Positions 36,811 through 45,957 of a DNA stretch of 48,079 bases are shown in pieces (position 1 is the stretch's first letter; the number at the start of each line of letters is the position of its first letter). Under the pieces are notes generated by a model. That model was not told the DNA's origin and did no database searches. It saw nothing but the letters and a program-made list of their open reading frames with translations. The translations under genes were made by a program, and so were the position numbers. This stretch comes from an uncultured Lamprocystis sp. GTDB taxonomy: Bacteria; Pseudomonadota; Gammaproteobacteria; Chromatiales; Chromatiaceae. Location: assembly GCF_903933125.1 (NCBI RefSeq), contig NZ_CAIZIZ010000325.1, positions 1 through 48,079 of the forward strand. Direction: 5' to 3'.

Positions 36811-39309
36811 TTATTCGAGGTCACGGGCGTCCGTGACCAGCCGGAAGCTGCTGCCGCCCATCCGATCCTCAGGCAGGCCATCGAGGCGGAAATCGGCACG
36901 CGAAAAGCCCATGTTAACCCGCCAGGAGCCGCCGCGCAGAACTCGCGACTTATTCGGATCCGCGGTGACGATGCTGGGTTTGTCATACCGATTGCGACAC
37001 CATTCCCAAGTGTTGCCGGCCAGGTCATAGACACCATGGGTGCTGCGGCCCGCGGGATACATGCCGACCGCGGTGGCACGGCCCACCCCGCCTTCATCGG
37101 TGTTCGCATGGTCCTCACGCCAATCCCTACCCCAGGGATAGATAAATCCGGGACGCGCGCCCTGCGCCGCCCATTGCCACTCCCACTCGTCCGGCAGGCG
37201 GATCTCATAACCCATGCGCGCACTGAGCCAGCGGCAAAAGGCCGTGGCCTCGAACCAGCAGACATAGGTGGCCGGATAGTTGCCGTGACGGCGCATGGCA
37301 CCGCTCACCGGGGGGCTCTGACGCAGGTTTTCCCACCACCGGGGAGAGTCGAATCCGTCCTCGGCGTTCAGAAAGGTCTGAAATTGGCATTGAGTCACCG
37401 GATAGGCCGCGATCCGGAACGGCGCGACGGGGAAGAGTCCATGCCCCTCGATCCGTACCTCCCCCGCCGGAATCCGGCACCAACGGATGGACGGGAGGCC
37501 CGCCGCCACCCCGACCCCAGGCCGCGGATCACCGATCTGGGCGAGCCGCAAGCCGATTTCCTCGCGTTGGACCGGCTCTACTCGCGAGCACAACAGCTCA
37601 CTGAGCAGCCACTCGGCCTCCGGGGTCAAAAACGCGGCAATGTCGAGGTTGCGCTCCAGGTCATCGAGCAGACCGGCCTCGGCCAGCAAGACACGGGATG
37701 ATTCCAGGATCTCGTGGCGCCAGCGCAATTCCGGCGGGTAGCCGATCGCGGCCCAGGTACGCGCCTCCACGTCGATCAGCGCCTGGGTGGTCAGGGCCTC
37801 GCGACGGCGCTCGATCCAGTGGCGCAGGGCCGGCCACTCTTGCAACAGGGATTCGTGGACAAACTCGACCGTCCCGTGCTCACCTTCGCCGATCCGCACC
37901 AGTCGAGTGTCTTGCGCCGCCAGCGCCCGCACCAAGGCCGCGAGCTGCGGATTCTCGGCGAGTTGCCGCCATTCACCGCGCCGCCGGGCCACGGTGCCAT
38001 CCTCGGTCACCGTCAGCAGCCGTGCGAAAAGACCGGGCAGGGCGCGCTGAGCCGCGGCTCCGGCGCGTTCGAGCGCGCGCTCCGCCCGCCTGGCGATCAC
38101 GCTCTTGAGCCCATCCAGGCGTTGTTCCTCGTAGACGTCCAAGGCCATACGCCCGACCGATCGACTCTGGTCGTACAATTCCTTCAGGGTATCGGCCATC
38201 AGCGCCAGACCGCCGGACTGCGTGGTCACGTCGTGCAGGAGGCGCGTGACCAACGCGGGCTCGATCTGCATCGGCGCACCCAGTTCGACTTCGGTCAACG
38301 GCCCCAGGATCATCCGCTCCAGGGCTGGCCGGGTCGGCGGCGCCAGACAGTAAAGCCCGCCGCCATTGAGGATGCGCGTGAGGTCCGGCAGCGCGCAGCA
38401 GCGGTGCATCAGGTCCGCCCGCAGGGTACCGAGCACCCGCAGCCGCGGCAACTCGAGCGCATCGACCAGCATTTCGAGAAACTCCTCCGCCAGCTCAGGG
38501 TGAACCGTGGTGAAGAACTCTTCGAACTGGTCGATGATCAGCAGCCAGCAGGCCGCCGCGGGGCGCTCGGCCAGACAGCGCTCCAGCAGGTCGGACAGGG
38601 CTTCGGCGCCGTAACCCTTGAGCGCCGCCGCCTCGGTCGGCGCGTCGAAAGCGGGCGCCCCGGACTCGCGCGCCAGCCCATGCGTCAGCGCCAGGAAGGG
38701 ATCGCCCCCTTTACCGGCCGGAAACATCATGCTGACTTGCCAGGCCCCGGCCTGAGGCACCCGCGGCAGGTCCCCGGCCGCGAGTCGCGCCCGCACGCCG
38801 GCCCGCACCAGGGACGACTTACCGCAGCCGAGCACCCCGGAGACCAGCGTCAACCGCGGACCCGCGGGGGCCGTCAGTCGGCGCAGGAGATCGCGAGTCT
38901 CGGCACGGCGACCGAAGAAAATCGGCGCCTGCCAGGCTTCCAGCGGCACCAGTCCCGGGTAGGGCTCCTGTTCCCAGCGTGATCGATGAGCGCCGCCTCC
39001 CGGCGCCGCGCGTTCGGCCGCGAGCGCAGCGGCAATCTCACTCAGGAGCCGCGACCCTCCCGCCCCGCCGGCCCCCAACTCGCGCAGGTTCTCCACCAGT
39101 GCGCCGGCTCCCACGCCGCCGCCCGCGGCAAGGATCAGATCGATCAGCAGGTCCGCCGCCGCCTCCGCAGTCGGCGGCACGCGCGCCGGGTCCGCGGGGG
39201 TGAGGTCCCAGATCAGATCGGCGAACAAGGCACGGCGGGCGTCGGCACCACGCCAGCGCGGCAGGCCGACGAGCAACTCGCGCAGGCTGTGGCGGATGTT
39301 GATGTGCAT
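36811..39309 (-). CDS. EAD-like - STAND NTPase - FGE-sulfatase domain protein
   Basis: 832 residues, three parts. Residues 1-85 (HSLRELLVGLPRWRGADARR, LLIDLILAAGGGVGAGALVE) resemble the small helical effector-associated domains that recruit partners by homotypic contact. Residues 125-580 are a novel-STAND ATPase: FFGRRAETRDLLRRL, Walker A GVLGCGKSS (158-166), Walker B WLLIIDQFEEFF (about 255-266), LGTLRADL, and winged-helix-like VHESLLQEWPALRHWI. Residues 605-832 are a formylglycine-generating-enzyme-like domain: WCRIPAGEVRIEGHGLFPVA, YPVTQCQFQTFLNA, LPDEWEWQWAAQGARPGF, YPWGRDW, GNTWEWCRNRYDKP, VLRGGSWR. The FGE catalytic Cys pair is not apparent, so this part is probably a sensor or ligand-binding fold. 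It fits the STAND conflict-system class; no separate effector gene is adjacent. Confidence 0.88.
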   Translation of the reverse strand: MHINIRHSLRELLVGLPRWRGADARRALFADLIWDLTPADPARVPPTAEAAADLLIDLILAAGGGVGAGALVENLRELGAGGAGGSRLLSEIAAALAAERAAPGGGAHRSRWEQEPYPGLVPLEAWQAPIFFGRRAETRDLLRRLTAPAGPRLTLVSGVLGCGKSSLVRAGVRARLAAGDLPRVPQAGAWQVSMMFPAGKGGDPFLALTHGLARESGAPAFDAPTEAAALKGYGAEALSDLLERCLAERPAAACWLLIIDQFEEFFTTVHPELAEEFLEMLVDALELPRLRVLGTLRADLMHRCCALPDLTRILNGGGLYCLAPPTRPALERMILGPLTEVELGAPMQIEPALVTRLLHDVTTQSGGLALMADTLKELYDQSRSVGRMALDVYEEQRLDGLKSVIARRAERALERAGAAAQRALPGLFARLLTVTEDGTVARRRGEWRQLAENPQLAALVRALAAQDTRLVRIGEGEHGTVEFVHESLLQEWPALRHWIERRREALTTQALIDVEARTWAAIGYPPELRWRHEILESSRVLLAEAGLLDDLERNLDIAAFLTPEAEWLLSELLCSRVEPVQREEIGLRLAQIGDPRPGVGVAAGLPSIRWCRIPAGEVRIEGHGLFPVAPFRIAAYPVTQCQFQTFLNAEDGFDSPRWWENLRQSPPVSGAMRRHGNYPATYVCWFEATAFCRWLSARMGYEIRLPDEWEWQWAAQGARPGFIYPWGRDWREDHANTDEGGVGRATAVGMYPAGRSTHGVYDLAGNTWEWCRNRYDKPSIVTADPNKSRVLRGGSWRVNMGFSRADFRLDGLPEDRMGGSSFRLVTDARDLE

Positions 39310-39499
39310 CGCAGCAGTTCCTTGGAACAGACAGGGCCGGAGAGAGCGCAGTGGCGGATAAGGACGCGCATCTTAGTCGTTTGTCACCCTCGCTGTCCGC
39401 GCCGGGCGGACCAAGCCGCCGAAAGTCCCGATGAAGGTCGGCAAACACTTGTATCGATTACGGGAGTCGCGCTATCTTTCGCAGCTTCGCCTATCTGTC

Positions 39500-39537
39500 A
39501 AGGCGGTTTCCGCGATCAGGAACCGCCTTTTCGTTTT
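39500..39537 (+). terminator. Orphan intrinsic terminator upstream of argD
   Basis: AAGGCGGTT (39500-39508), a short inner stem, AACCGCCTT (39521-39529), then TTTCGTTTTT. It points toward argD, 53 nt before its start, and no plus-strand gene ends here. It could attenuate argD-argF, or end a short RNA started upstream. Confidence 0.75.
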
Positions 39538-39589
39538 TCAGGACGCCGCCCGCCGGGTGTCCCAGCGCCGATGAGGCAGGGCCTGCGCC

Positions 39590-40768
39590 ATGAGCGAACC
39601 CTTGATGATGACCTACCAACGCCTGCCGGTGACCTTCGATCACGGCGCCGGCGTCTGGCTATGGGATGAGAACGGTAAGCGTTACCTGGACGCCTTGGCC
39701 GGCATAGCCGTGTGCGGACTCGGCCACGCCCATCCGGCGGTGCGCGACGCCTTATGCGAGCAGGCCGGGCGCCTGGTGCACACCTCCAACATCTATCGCA
39801 TCGCGGAGCAGGAGCGCCTGGGTGCAATGCTCACCGCCTTGTCCGGAATGGATCGGGTGTTCTTCGGCAACTCCGGTGCCGAGGCCAACGAGGCGGCGAT
39901 CAAGCTGGCGCGCCTGCATGCCCATCACCGCGGCATCGAGAATCCCGCCATCCTGGTCATGGAGAACAGCTTCCACGGCCGCACCTTGGCGACCCTGAGT
40001 GCGACCGGCAACCGCAAGGTGCAGGCCGGCTTCGAACCGCTGGTACAAGGGTTCGTCCGCGTGCCTTACGACGACCTGGCCGCGGTGGAAACCGCCGCCG
40101 CCAACCGTAAGAATATCGTCGCCATCCTGGTCGAACCGATCCAGGGTGAGGGCGGCATCAATATCCCCGCGGACGGCTATCTGCCTGGCCTGCGCGCCAT
40201 CTGTGACCGTGAGGGCTGGCTCCTGATCTGCGACGAGATCCAGACCGGGATCGGCCGCACCGGCCGGATGTTCGGCTTCCAGCACACCGGCATCATCCCG
40301 GACGTCATCACCCTGGCCAAAGGCCTCGGCAACGGCATGCCGATCGGCGCCTGTGTCGCCCGCGGCGCGGCGGCCGAGGTCTTCGCGCCCGGTTCCCACG
40401 GCTCCACCTTCGGCGGTAACCCGCTGGCCTGCCGGGTCGCCAGGGCGGTTCTGGAAACCATCGCCGCCGCGGATCTGGTGGCCCATGCCGCCGCGCGCGG
40501 TGCCGCGCTGCTCAGCGCCTTGCGTGAGGCACTGGCCGGGATCCATGGCGTCGTCGCCCTGCGCGGACGCGGACTGATGCTCGGCATCGAACTCGACCGG
40601 CCCTGCGGCGCCCTGGTTGGTCTGGCCCTGGAAGAGGGCCTGCTGATCAACGTCACCGCGGAACGGGTGGTCCGACTCCTGCCTCCCCTGATTCTCGACG
40701 AGCCGGAGGCCGCCCACTTGGTCACGGGTTTGAGTGCCCTGATTAAGCGTTTTCTTGGGGCCCACTAG
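39590..40768 (+). CDS. argD: Acetylornithine/succinyldiaminopimelate aminotransferase
   Basis: 392 residues, class III PLP aminotransferase. [80 protein letters not shown] and the PLP lysine Lys244 in [15 protein letters not shown]. It makes N-acetylornithine from N-acetylglutamate semialdehyde, feeding argF which follows on the same strand after 64 nt. ATG 39590 with AGGG 9 nt upstream; ATG 39608 is a possible shorter start. Confidence 0.96.
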   Translation: MSEPLMMTYQRLPVTFDHGAGVWLWDENGKRYLDALAGIAVCGLGHAHPAVRDALCEQAGRLVHTSNIYRIAEQERLGAMLTALSGMDRVFFGNSGAEANEAAIKLARLHAHHRGIENPAILVMENSFHGRTLATLSATGNRKVQAGFEPLVQGFVRVPYDDLAAVETAAANRKNIVAILVEPIQGEGGINIPADGYLPGLRAICDREGWLLICDEIQTGIGRTGRMFGFQHTGIIPDVITLAKGLGNGMPIGACVARGAAAEVFAPGSHGSTFGGNPLACRVARAVLETIAAADLVAHAAARGAALLSALREALAGIHGVVALRGRGLMLGIELDRPCGALVGLALEEGLLINVTAERVVRLLPPLILDEPEAAHLVTGLSALIKRFLGAH

Positions 40769-40832
40769 GGGCTCGAACCGGTGTCGCGCACCCATGGCGC
40801 GCACCCGATCCCATGCGGAGAATGGATCACCG

Positions 40833-41759
40833 ATGCCAGCTACCCCGACCGCCTGTCGGCACCTCCTGTCCCTGTTCGACCTGAGCCCCGAGGAAGCGCG
40901 CACCCTGCTCGCCCGCGGTACCGAATTGAAGGCCATGCGGCGCCGTGGCGAAGACTATCGCCCGCTGCGAGACCGGACCCTCGCGATGATCTTCGAAAAA
41001 TCATCGACCCGCACCCGCGTCTCGTTCGAGGCGGGAATGGCTCAATTCGGCGGCCATGCCATCTTCCTCTCGCCGCGCGACACCCAACTCGGCCGCGGCG
41101 AGCCCATTGAGGACGCCGCGCGGGTCATCTCACGCATGGTCGATGCGGTCATGATCCGCACCTTCGACCAGGAAACAGTCGAGTGTTTTGCGGCCCATTC
41201 CGTGGTCCCGGTCATCAACGGCCTGACCAACCGCCTGCACCCCTGCCAATTACTCGCCGACATGCAGACCTACTTCGAGCACCGCGGCGATATCCGCGGT
41301 CGCCAGGTGACCTGGATCGGCGACGGCAACAACATGTGCCAGTCCTACATGGAAGCGGCGCGGCTGTTCGATTTCTCCTTGCGCATCGGCTGCCCCGCGG
41401 GTTTCGAACCGGAGGCCCAACTGCTGAGCGCGGGCGCCGACCGCTTCACGGTGGTGCACGACCCGCTGGAGGCCGCCCGCGGTGCCGACCTGATCGCCAC
41501 CGACGTCTGGGCCAGCATGCACCAGGAGGGCGAACTGGAGAACCGCCTGGACCTGTTCTCCCCCTTCCAGGTCACCGACGCGGTGATGGCAGCCGCGGCG
41601 CCGGACGCGCTCTTCATGCACTGTCTGCCCGCCCATCGGGGTGAAGAAGTCGCCGCCTCGGTCATCGACGGACCCCAATCCGTGGTCTGGGACGAAGCCG
41701 AAAACCGGCTGCATGTGCAGAAGGCGCTGCTGGAGTTCCTGCTCGTGCCGGGGCACTGA
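40833..41759 (+). CDS. argF: Ornithine carbamoyltransferase
   Basis: 308 residues. The carbamoyl-phosphate site SSTRTR (57-62), [51 protein letters not shown] and the ornithine/phosphate motif [12 protein letters not shown] are intact. It condenses ornithine and carbamoyl phosphate to citrulline. ATG 40833 is the family start; a longer frame from 40755 overlaps argD. argD precedes it directly, a common arrangement. Confidence 0.97.
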   Translation: MPATPTACRHLLSLFDLSPEEARTLLARGTELKAMRRRGEDYRPLRDRTLAMIFEKSSTRTRVSFEAGMAQFGGHAIFLSPRDTQLGRGEPIEDAARVISRMVDAVMIRTFDQETVECFAAHSVVPVINGLTNRLHPCQLLADMQTYFEHRGDIRGRQVTWIGDGNNMCQSYMEAARLFDFSLRIGCPAGFEPEAQLLSAGADRFTVVHDPLEAARGADLIATDVWASMHQEGELENRLDLFSPFQVTDAVMAAAAPDALFMHCLPAHRGEEVAASVIDGPQSVVWDEAENRLHVQKALLEFLLVPGH

Positions 41760-41834
41760 GTCCAACCGGATCGAACCGGATCGAACCGGATTCAACCCGC
41801 GAATACAACATCGCTCGCGCACCGAGAACGCCCA

Positions 41835-42515
41835 GTGAGACTACCCGCGCCATTCGTGCTGTGCCTTTACGCAGCACTCTTGACCCCGCTCCCGGCCCAG
41901 GCGGAGACCCGTTATGTCACGGACCAAATTGAAAGCACGCTACGCACCGGCGAGAGCACCCGCTTCAAAATCCTGAAGATGCTGCCGAGCGGCACGCGCG
42001 TCGAGGTACTGGACGTCAACCAAACCACCAAATACGCACGGGTCCGCACCGCGGACGGCGCCGTGGGTTTCGTGCCGGAAGCGCAACTCCAGAGCGAACC
42101 CGCCGCGCGCAGCCGCCTCGCCGAACTGGAGACACGCCTGGCCGAACTGCAGCAGGAGCCGGACGCACTCGCCGCCCGGCTCACCAAGGTCCAGAACGAA
42201 CACGGCGCTCTGCAATCCGGCTATCAGACGCTGGAGCGGGAAAAGCAGTTACTGGAACAGCAATTGGCGACCATCCGCCACGCCTCCGCCAACGTCATGG
42301 ACATCACCACCGATCGGGAGCGCCTGCGCCTCCAGGTTGCCAACCTCACCCGCGCCCGTGCCGACCTGGAACAAGAGAACCGCGATCTCAAGAACCAGAC
42401 CAACCTGCGCTGGTTCCTGATCGGCGCCGGGGTCCTGATCGGCGGCATCCTGCTTGGGCTGCTGCTGCCGCATCTGCGGCTGGGGCGGCGGAAGAGTAGC
42501 TGGGGATCGTTGTGA
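41835..42515 (+). CDS. ygiM: SH3b/coiled-coil membrane protein of the TIGR04211/YgiM type
   Basis: 226 residues. Signal peptide (LCLYAALLTPLPAQAE), bacterial SH3 region (YVTDQIESTLRTGESTRFKI, LPSGTRVEVLDVN, YARVRTADGAVGFVPEAQL), a coiled coil about 93-190 (RLAELETRLAELQQEPDALA, LEREKQLLEQQLATIR), and one C-terminal TM (WFLIGAGVLIGGILLGLLLP) with a basic cytosolic end. The layout is that of YgiM. Initiates at GTG 41835 with a weak ribosome site; the 75-nt gap after argF holds three AACCGGATCG-type decamers. Confidence 0.9.
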   Translation: MRLPAPFVLCLYAALLTPLPAQAETRYVTDQIESTLRTGESTRFKILKMLPSGTRVEVLDVNQTTKYARVRTADGAVGFVPEAQLQSEPAARSRLAELETRLAELQQEPDALAARLTKVQNEHGALQSGYQTLEREKQLLEQQLATIRHASANVMDITTDRERLRLQVANLTRARADLEQENRDLKNQTNLRWFLIGAGVLIGGILLGLLLPHLRLGRRKSSWGSL

Positions 42516-42597
42516 GGTCGGCCTGCCATGATCGCCGTTCCGGCGAAAGTGACCGCCCGGATTTGTCCACAGATGTCACAGATGTTCACAGATGAAG

Positions 42598-42623
42598 AAA
42601 AACATGAGGCGAAATCGCCTCAT
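42598..42623 (-). terminator. Hairpin with T tract in minus orientation
   Basis: ATGAGGCGA (42604-42612), 2-nt loop, TCGCCTCAT (42615-42623); read on the minus strand it is followed by G then five T. No minus-strand gene runs into it, so it may serve as a bidirectional end for ygiM. Just before it three ~10-bp CACAGATGT units lie at about 42568-42595. Confidence 0.5.
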
Positions 42624-42910
42624 AACACACGAACGGTGCAACGAGGAACGGCGCGCAAGAGCTTGACAATCCGGCAAAGCCTTGATCCAATTCAGGAAAG
42701 GTGACGAGTTATGGTGGTTCGTCCGCCTAAATGCAGTCTTAGGCGCCACGTCTTCATAGCTAACTTGCGAAACAATCGGTTGTTTGATGCGAATATATTT
42801 GGACGTATGCGCGTTTAATCGGCCGTTCGATGATCAGAAACACATCCGCGTACGCCTCGAGTTACTCAAGAAAACGGCGACCGAATCGCAAATTGTAGCA
42901 ATCTCGCAGT

Positions 42911-42976
42911 TCCGGCGACAGTTTACTTAATTCCCGCTGGTTACAGATACCAAATTGAGTAAGCTGCCCCCGAAAC
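42911..42976 (+). repeat. Left direct repeat flanking the restriction-modification island
   Basis: About 66 bp (TCCGGCGACAGTTTACTT ... TTGAGTAAGCTGCCCC) matching 45958-46024 in the same orientation at close to 88% by eye. The two bracket about 3.0 kb of A+T-richer DNA holding the methyltransferase and endonuclease. Confidence 0.85.
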
Positions 42977-43017
42977 TGGAAACCCTTACCCGACGCGGAC
43001 TTACACCCAGCAAGAGA

Positions 43018-43111
43018 CGCCGAGCTTTGCTCGGCGCTATAACTTTCGCTTCAAAAGCGAGCGCGCGCCACGGGCGTTGTGCTAACTTGTCATCTGGGGC
43101 GCGCGCCGCTT
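43018..43111 (+). other. Structured DNA/RNA upstream of the methyltransferase gene
   Basis: Three inverted repeats: 43018-43025 with 43029-43036 (8-bp stem, TTT loop); 43046-43051 with 43055-43060; and 43055-43069 with 43098-43111 (14 pairs, bulges). The second and third share 43055-43060 and exclude each other. Could be a transposon or recombination end, or a leader RNA of the methyltransferase gene. Confidence 0.6.
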
Positions 43112-43294
43112 GGCCTTGATCGTAAATCCACTGAGACCTACTGATTCATGTGGGCGAGGGCTCGCAAGGCCATGTTCTGCAATGGGTAGGCGACCCTAGG
43201 GCCGAACGATGTGGGCGGAATTATGATCAAGGCCCGCCGCTTTAAGCTGAACGTTGGGCACCATATCTCGCTAGTCCGGAGTACACTCTGTTCC

Positions 43295-44647
43295 ATGTCT
43301 AACCATGCCCCAGAAAAATATCGTGTGCTTTCCCTTTTCTCCGGAGGAATGGGGCTAGACCTTGGGCTTGAAAGTACTGGTCGCTTCAGAACAGTTGCTT
43401 GCATTGAAAAGGAGTCAGCTTTTTGCGAAACCATCCGGCGAAACAGAGATACAGGCAGACTCCCGAGAGACTTACAGGTTATCGAAGCGGACTTATCAAG
43501 GTTGGATCCAGCGTCAACGCTTGAAGAGCTTGGACTCGAAAAAACTGCGATAGATGTTGTCGTCGGCGGCCCACCATGCCAATCGTTCAGTACCGCTGGA
43601 AGGCGCGGAACAACGCAAGATCCTAGGGGAACTTTACTATGGGACTTCCTGCGATTTGTGTCTTATATAGAGCCAAAGTTTTTCCTTATGGAAAACGTCC
43701 GTGGCCTTCTTTCAGCCGCATTAAAGCATCGCCCGATTGCCGAGCGTCCCGAGAAAGGCGGTTTGCCACTTGCTGAAGAAGAAGAGCCGGGCTCAGTTGT
43801 TCGTTTATTCGCTAAAGACTTGTCTGCGGTAAATGGCGGTTATCATTTGGATATATTTGAGGTGAATGCCGTCAACTACGGTGCACCACAGCTTAGAGAA
43901 CGGGCACTTTTTATTGGTAGCAAATTTGGAGAGCAAGTTGAGTTTCCGGCACCTACACATGGTCCCATCGAAAAGGATGAGATTCAAGGAGATCTGTTTG
44001 AGACTCCGCGTCTTATGCCGTGGCGGACTTTAGGCGATGCTTTGAATGGTTTAGAAGATCCAGATCCGAAAATTATGGACTTTAGTCCCCGTAAGAAGAG
44101 TTTTCTCGCAATGGTTCCAGAGGGTTCAAATTGGCGTAGCCTGCCTGAAGATGTTCAGAAGGAATCAATGGGACGCGCATGGCATGCTAAGGGAGGCCGG
44201 TCTGGTTGGTGGCGAAGATTGACTTTTGATCTTCCTTGTCCAACGTTAGTCACGATGCCTAACCATGCAAGTACATCGCTCTGCCATCCCAAAGAAACAC
44301 GAGCTTTGTCGATTCGGGAATACGCCCGTATCCAAGAGTTTCCGGATGACTGGTTATTTAGTGGCACGTTATCTCAGCAATATGCTCAGGTCGGAAATGC
44401 CGTACCGACTCGCTTAGGGCGAGTCGCAGGTCAGGTAATTGCGGAGGCCCTTGATAGAGTACTAATAGAAGGCACCCCGGCTAACATGATGAACTGCTTT
44501 GAGCCACGCATCGTTTATTTACAGTCGCACATACGTACCCGCCAGTGGTTTAAAGCGGGAGAGACTTTAATCTGGGAAAAAGGCGATGGGAACGAGAGAA
44601 TACGATACTCTAAGCCGAAAACCGTCCGAAAGCTTAGATGTGTGTAG
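43295..44647 (+). CDS. C5-cytosine DNA methyltransferase (type II R-M)
   Basis: 450 residues from ATG 43295; earlier in-frame ATGs add a leader without similarity. Motif I VLSLFSGGMGLDLG, motif IV GGPPCQSFS with nucleophile Cys95, motif VI MENV at 132-135, motif VIII QLRERALFIG, motif IX-X TRALSIREYARIQEFPDDW and VGNAVPTRLG. The variable target-recognition region lies between VIII and IX (about 215-350). It protects host DNA at the site cut by the endonuclease encoded 3 nt downstream. Codon use is A+T-rich against neighbours, a sign of transfer. Confidence 0.95.
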   Translation: MSNHAPEKYRVLSLFSGGMGLDLGLESTGRFRTVACIEKESAFCETIRRNRDTGRLPRDLQVIEADLSRLDPASTLEELGLEKTAIDVVVGGPPCQSFSTAGRRGTTQDPRGTLLWDFLRFVSYIEPKFFLMENVRGLLSAALKHRPIAERPEKGGLPLAEEEEPGSVVRLFAKDLSAVNGGYHLDIFEVNAVNYGAPQLRERALFIGSKFGEQVEFPAPTHGPIEKDEIQGDLFETPRLMPWRTLGDALNGLEDPDPKIMDFSPRKKSFLAMVPEGSNWRSLPEDVQKESMGRAWHAKGGRSGWWRRLTFDLPCPTLVTMPNHASTSLCHPKETRALSIREYARIQEFPDDWLFSGTLSQQYAQVGNAVPTRLGRVAGQVIAEALDRVLIEGTPANMMNCFEPRIVYLQSHIRTRQWFKAGETLIWEKGDGNERIRYSKPKTVRKLRCV

Positions 44648-44650
44648 AAC

Positions 44651-45622
44651 ATGGCACGAGGTCATCCCGGTCTACCACGCGCTCAGAATCGAACACTGTC
44701 TCGGCAACGCTTGCTCGGACAGCTACAGCAGATTGACAACGATCATGAGCATCGAGCAAGAGTGTTGCGCCTTGAGAATTCGTTTCGGAACAAGATTGAA
44801 ACACATATATCCTCACTTCCGGCTCAAGATGCAATTTTCCAGAAATTTAACACTAGCCCTTACGTACTACTGATACACGCGCGTCAACGAGGCTATTCCA
44901 AAGTCAGCGAACTTGAGGGCGACATTCTTCCGGCAAAGCAGTTCTCGTCCATGGAAACGTCTGCCGGCCGGATGGTTGAAGAAGTAGTTCTTCCAGAATA
45001 CGGCTGGGAATGCGTTGCTAGCGAAATGCACACATCAAATTCGGCTTTGGACGGTAAGCGTTTGGAAACAAGCGTTTACCACCTTGCCACGTTAAAGAGC
45101 GGACCTCGATGCCTGAATGACGAAATGAGCGAGAATTTTGCCGATGCAGTCCTTGCCAACTATGCATCTTGGTCTAATGAATCAGGCCGAACTAGAATTG
45201 ATTTTACATATGGGGTGCTGTACGGAACAGAGAAACTCTCCAACAAGAAAGACTGGCACATACTGAGGAATATTGATCAGAAATTCGGCGCTGATCTGAC
45301 AGTTTCTCCAGATAGCCAATGGACCTGCCAATTTGTCAAAAATGGTGTAACAGTTGATGTGACTATACGAATTGGCCTCGATTGGTGGCATCATTTGGGA
45401 GGTGAGTTTTGCTTCATCGAAGTATTCACGGCGCTAATTCGAGCCTGCGTAAACGTCGGAATTTCCGATTCAAACAGTTATGTATACACGATTAGCGATT
45501 TGAACGATATCGTTTCGACGTACTGCATTCGTGAGGACTACAACGTCTCGTTGCTACAGCGAAGTCAGCTTCCGTGGCTTTTCTTAATGGCCAGACATTT
45601 CTGCGATGAACTCACTGATTGA
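44651..45622 (+). CDS. Type II restriction endonuclease, PD-(D/E)xK-like
   Basis: 323 residues, starting 3 nt after the methyltransferase stop. A core FSSMETSAGRMVEEVVLPEY, SALDGKRLETSVYHLATLKS and GPRCLNDEMSENFADAVLAN carries D134, E139 and K149 in the pattern of the KSGP-type PD-(D/E)xK enzymes (EcoO109I/PmeII-like), though the residue before the lysine is Leu/Thr rather than Glu. The specific recognition site cannot be read from sequence. The C-terminal ~120 residues are unrecognised. The PmeII-like assignment is tentative; pairing with the methyltransferase makes restriction function likely. Confidence 0.78.
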   Translation: MARGHPGLPRAQNRTLSRQRLLGQLQQIDNDHEHRARVLRLENSFRNKIETHISSLPAQDAIFQKFNTSPYVLLIHARQRGYSKVSELEGDILPAKQFSSMETSAGRMVEEVVLPEYGWECVASEMHTSNSALDGKRLETSVYHLATLKSGPRCLNDEMSENFADAVLANYASWSNESGRTRIDFTYGVLYGTEKLSNKKDWHILRNIDQKFGADLTVSPDSQWTCQFVKNGVTVDVTIRIGLDWWHHLGGEFCFIEVFTALIRACVNVGISDSNSYVYTISDLNDIVSTYCIREDYNVSLLQRSQLPWLFLMARHFCDELTD

Positions 45623-45687
45623 AAATCGAGCCCAACACGCCCTTCAAGCCGGGACTAATAGGGGACAGACCAGAATGGCGTTAAGTT

Positions 45688-45731
45688 ACGATTACGGTGA
45701 CAGTTTACTACGATTACGGTGACAGTTTACT
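45688..45731. repeat. Two tandem 22-bp repeats
   Basis: ACGATTACGGTGACAGTTTA with CT, twice in a row (45688-45709, 45710-45731). The GACAGTTTACT part also opens the flanking direct repeats at 42911 and 45958. Confidence 0.9.
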
Positions 45732-45785
45732 AAATGCATTCTTTACTTGATTCCAGAACCGAGAAAAGCATAAAGAATGCCTCCG

Positions 45786-45890
45786 GCGTAGGGACTTCGG
45801 TAGCCCGACGCCCCCGCCACAGACCCGGACGTGCAGTTTTCCCGCATCCGGTTCCTCGGTCGTACTCGCTTTCGCGCGAGTGCGAGGTTT
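45786..45890 (-). ncRNA. Fragment resembling a group II intron RNA
   Basis: Read on the minus strand, GGAACCGGATGCGGGAAAAC then CTGCACGTCCGGGTCTGTGG and GGGGGCGTCGGGCTACCGAA is very like the conserved CCGGATGCGGGAAA..CACGTCCGG RNA segment of bacterial group II introns. No reverse transcriptase gene or complete ends are seen, so it is a remnant. Confidence 0.45.
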
Positions 45891-45957
45891 CATGCGAGTT
45901 CCGGGGACAGTTCATGAGTTCCGAGTTCCGAGTTCCAGTTCCGCCAGTTCCGCCAGT

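Noticed and set aside
41761-41797. Three AACCGGATCG-type decamers between argF and ygiM as a regulator array
   Set aside because: Short, degenerate at the third unit and without palindromic character; mentioned only as context.
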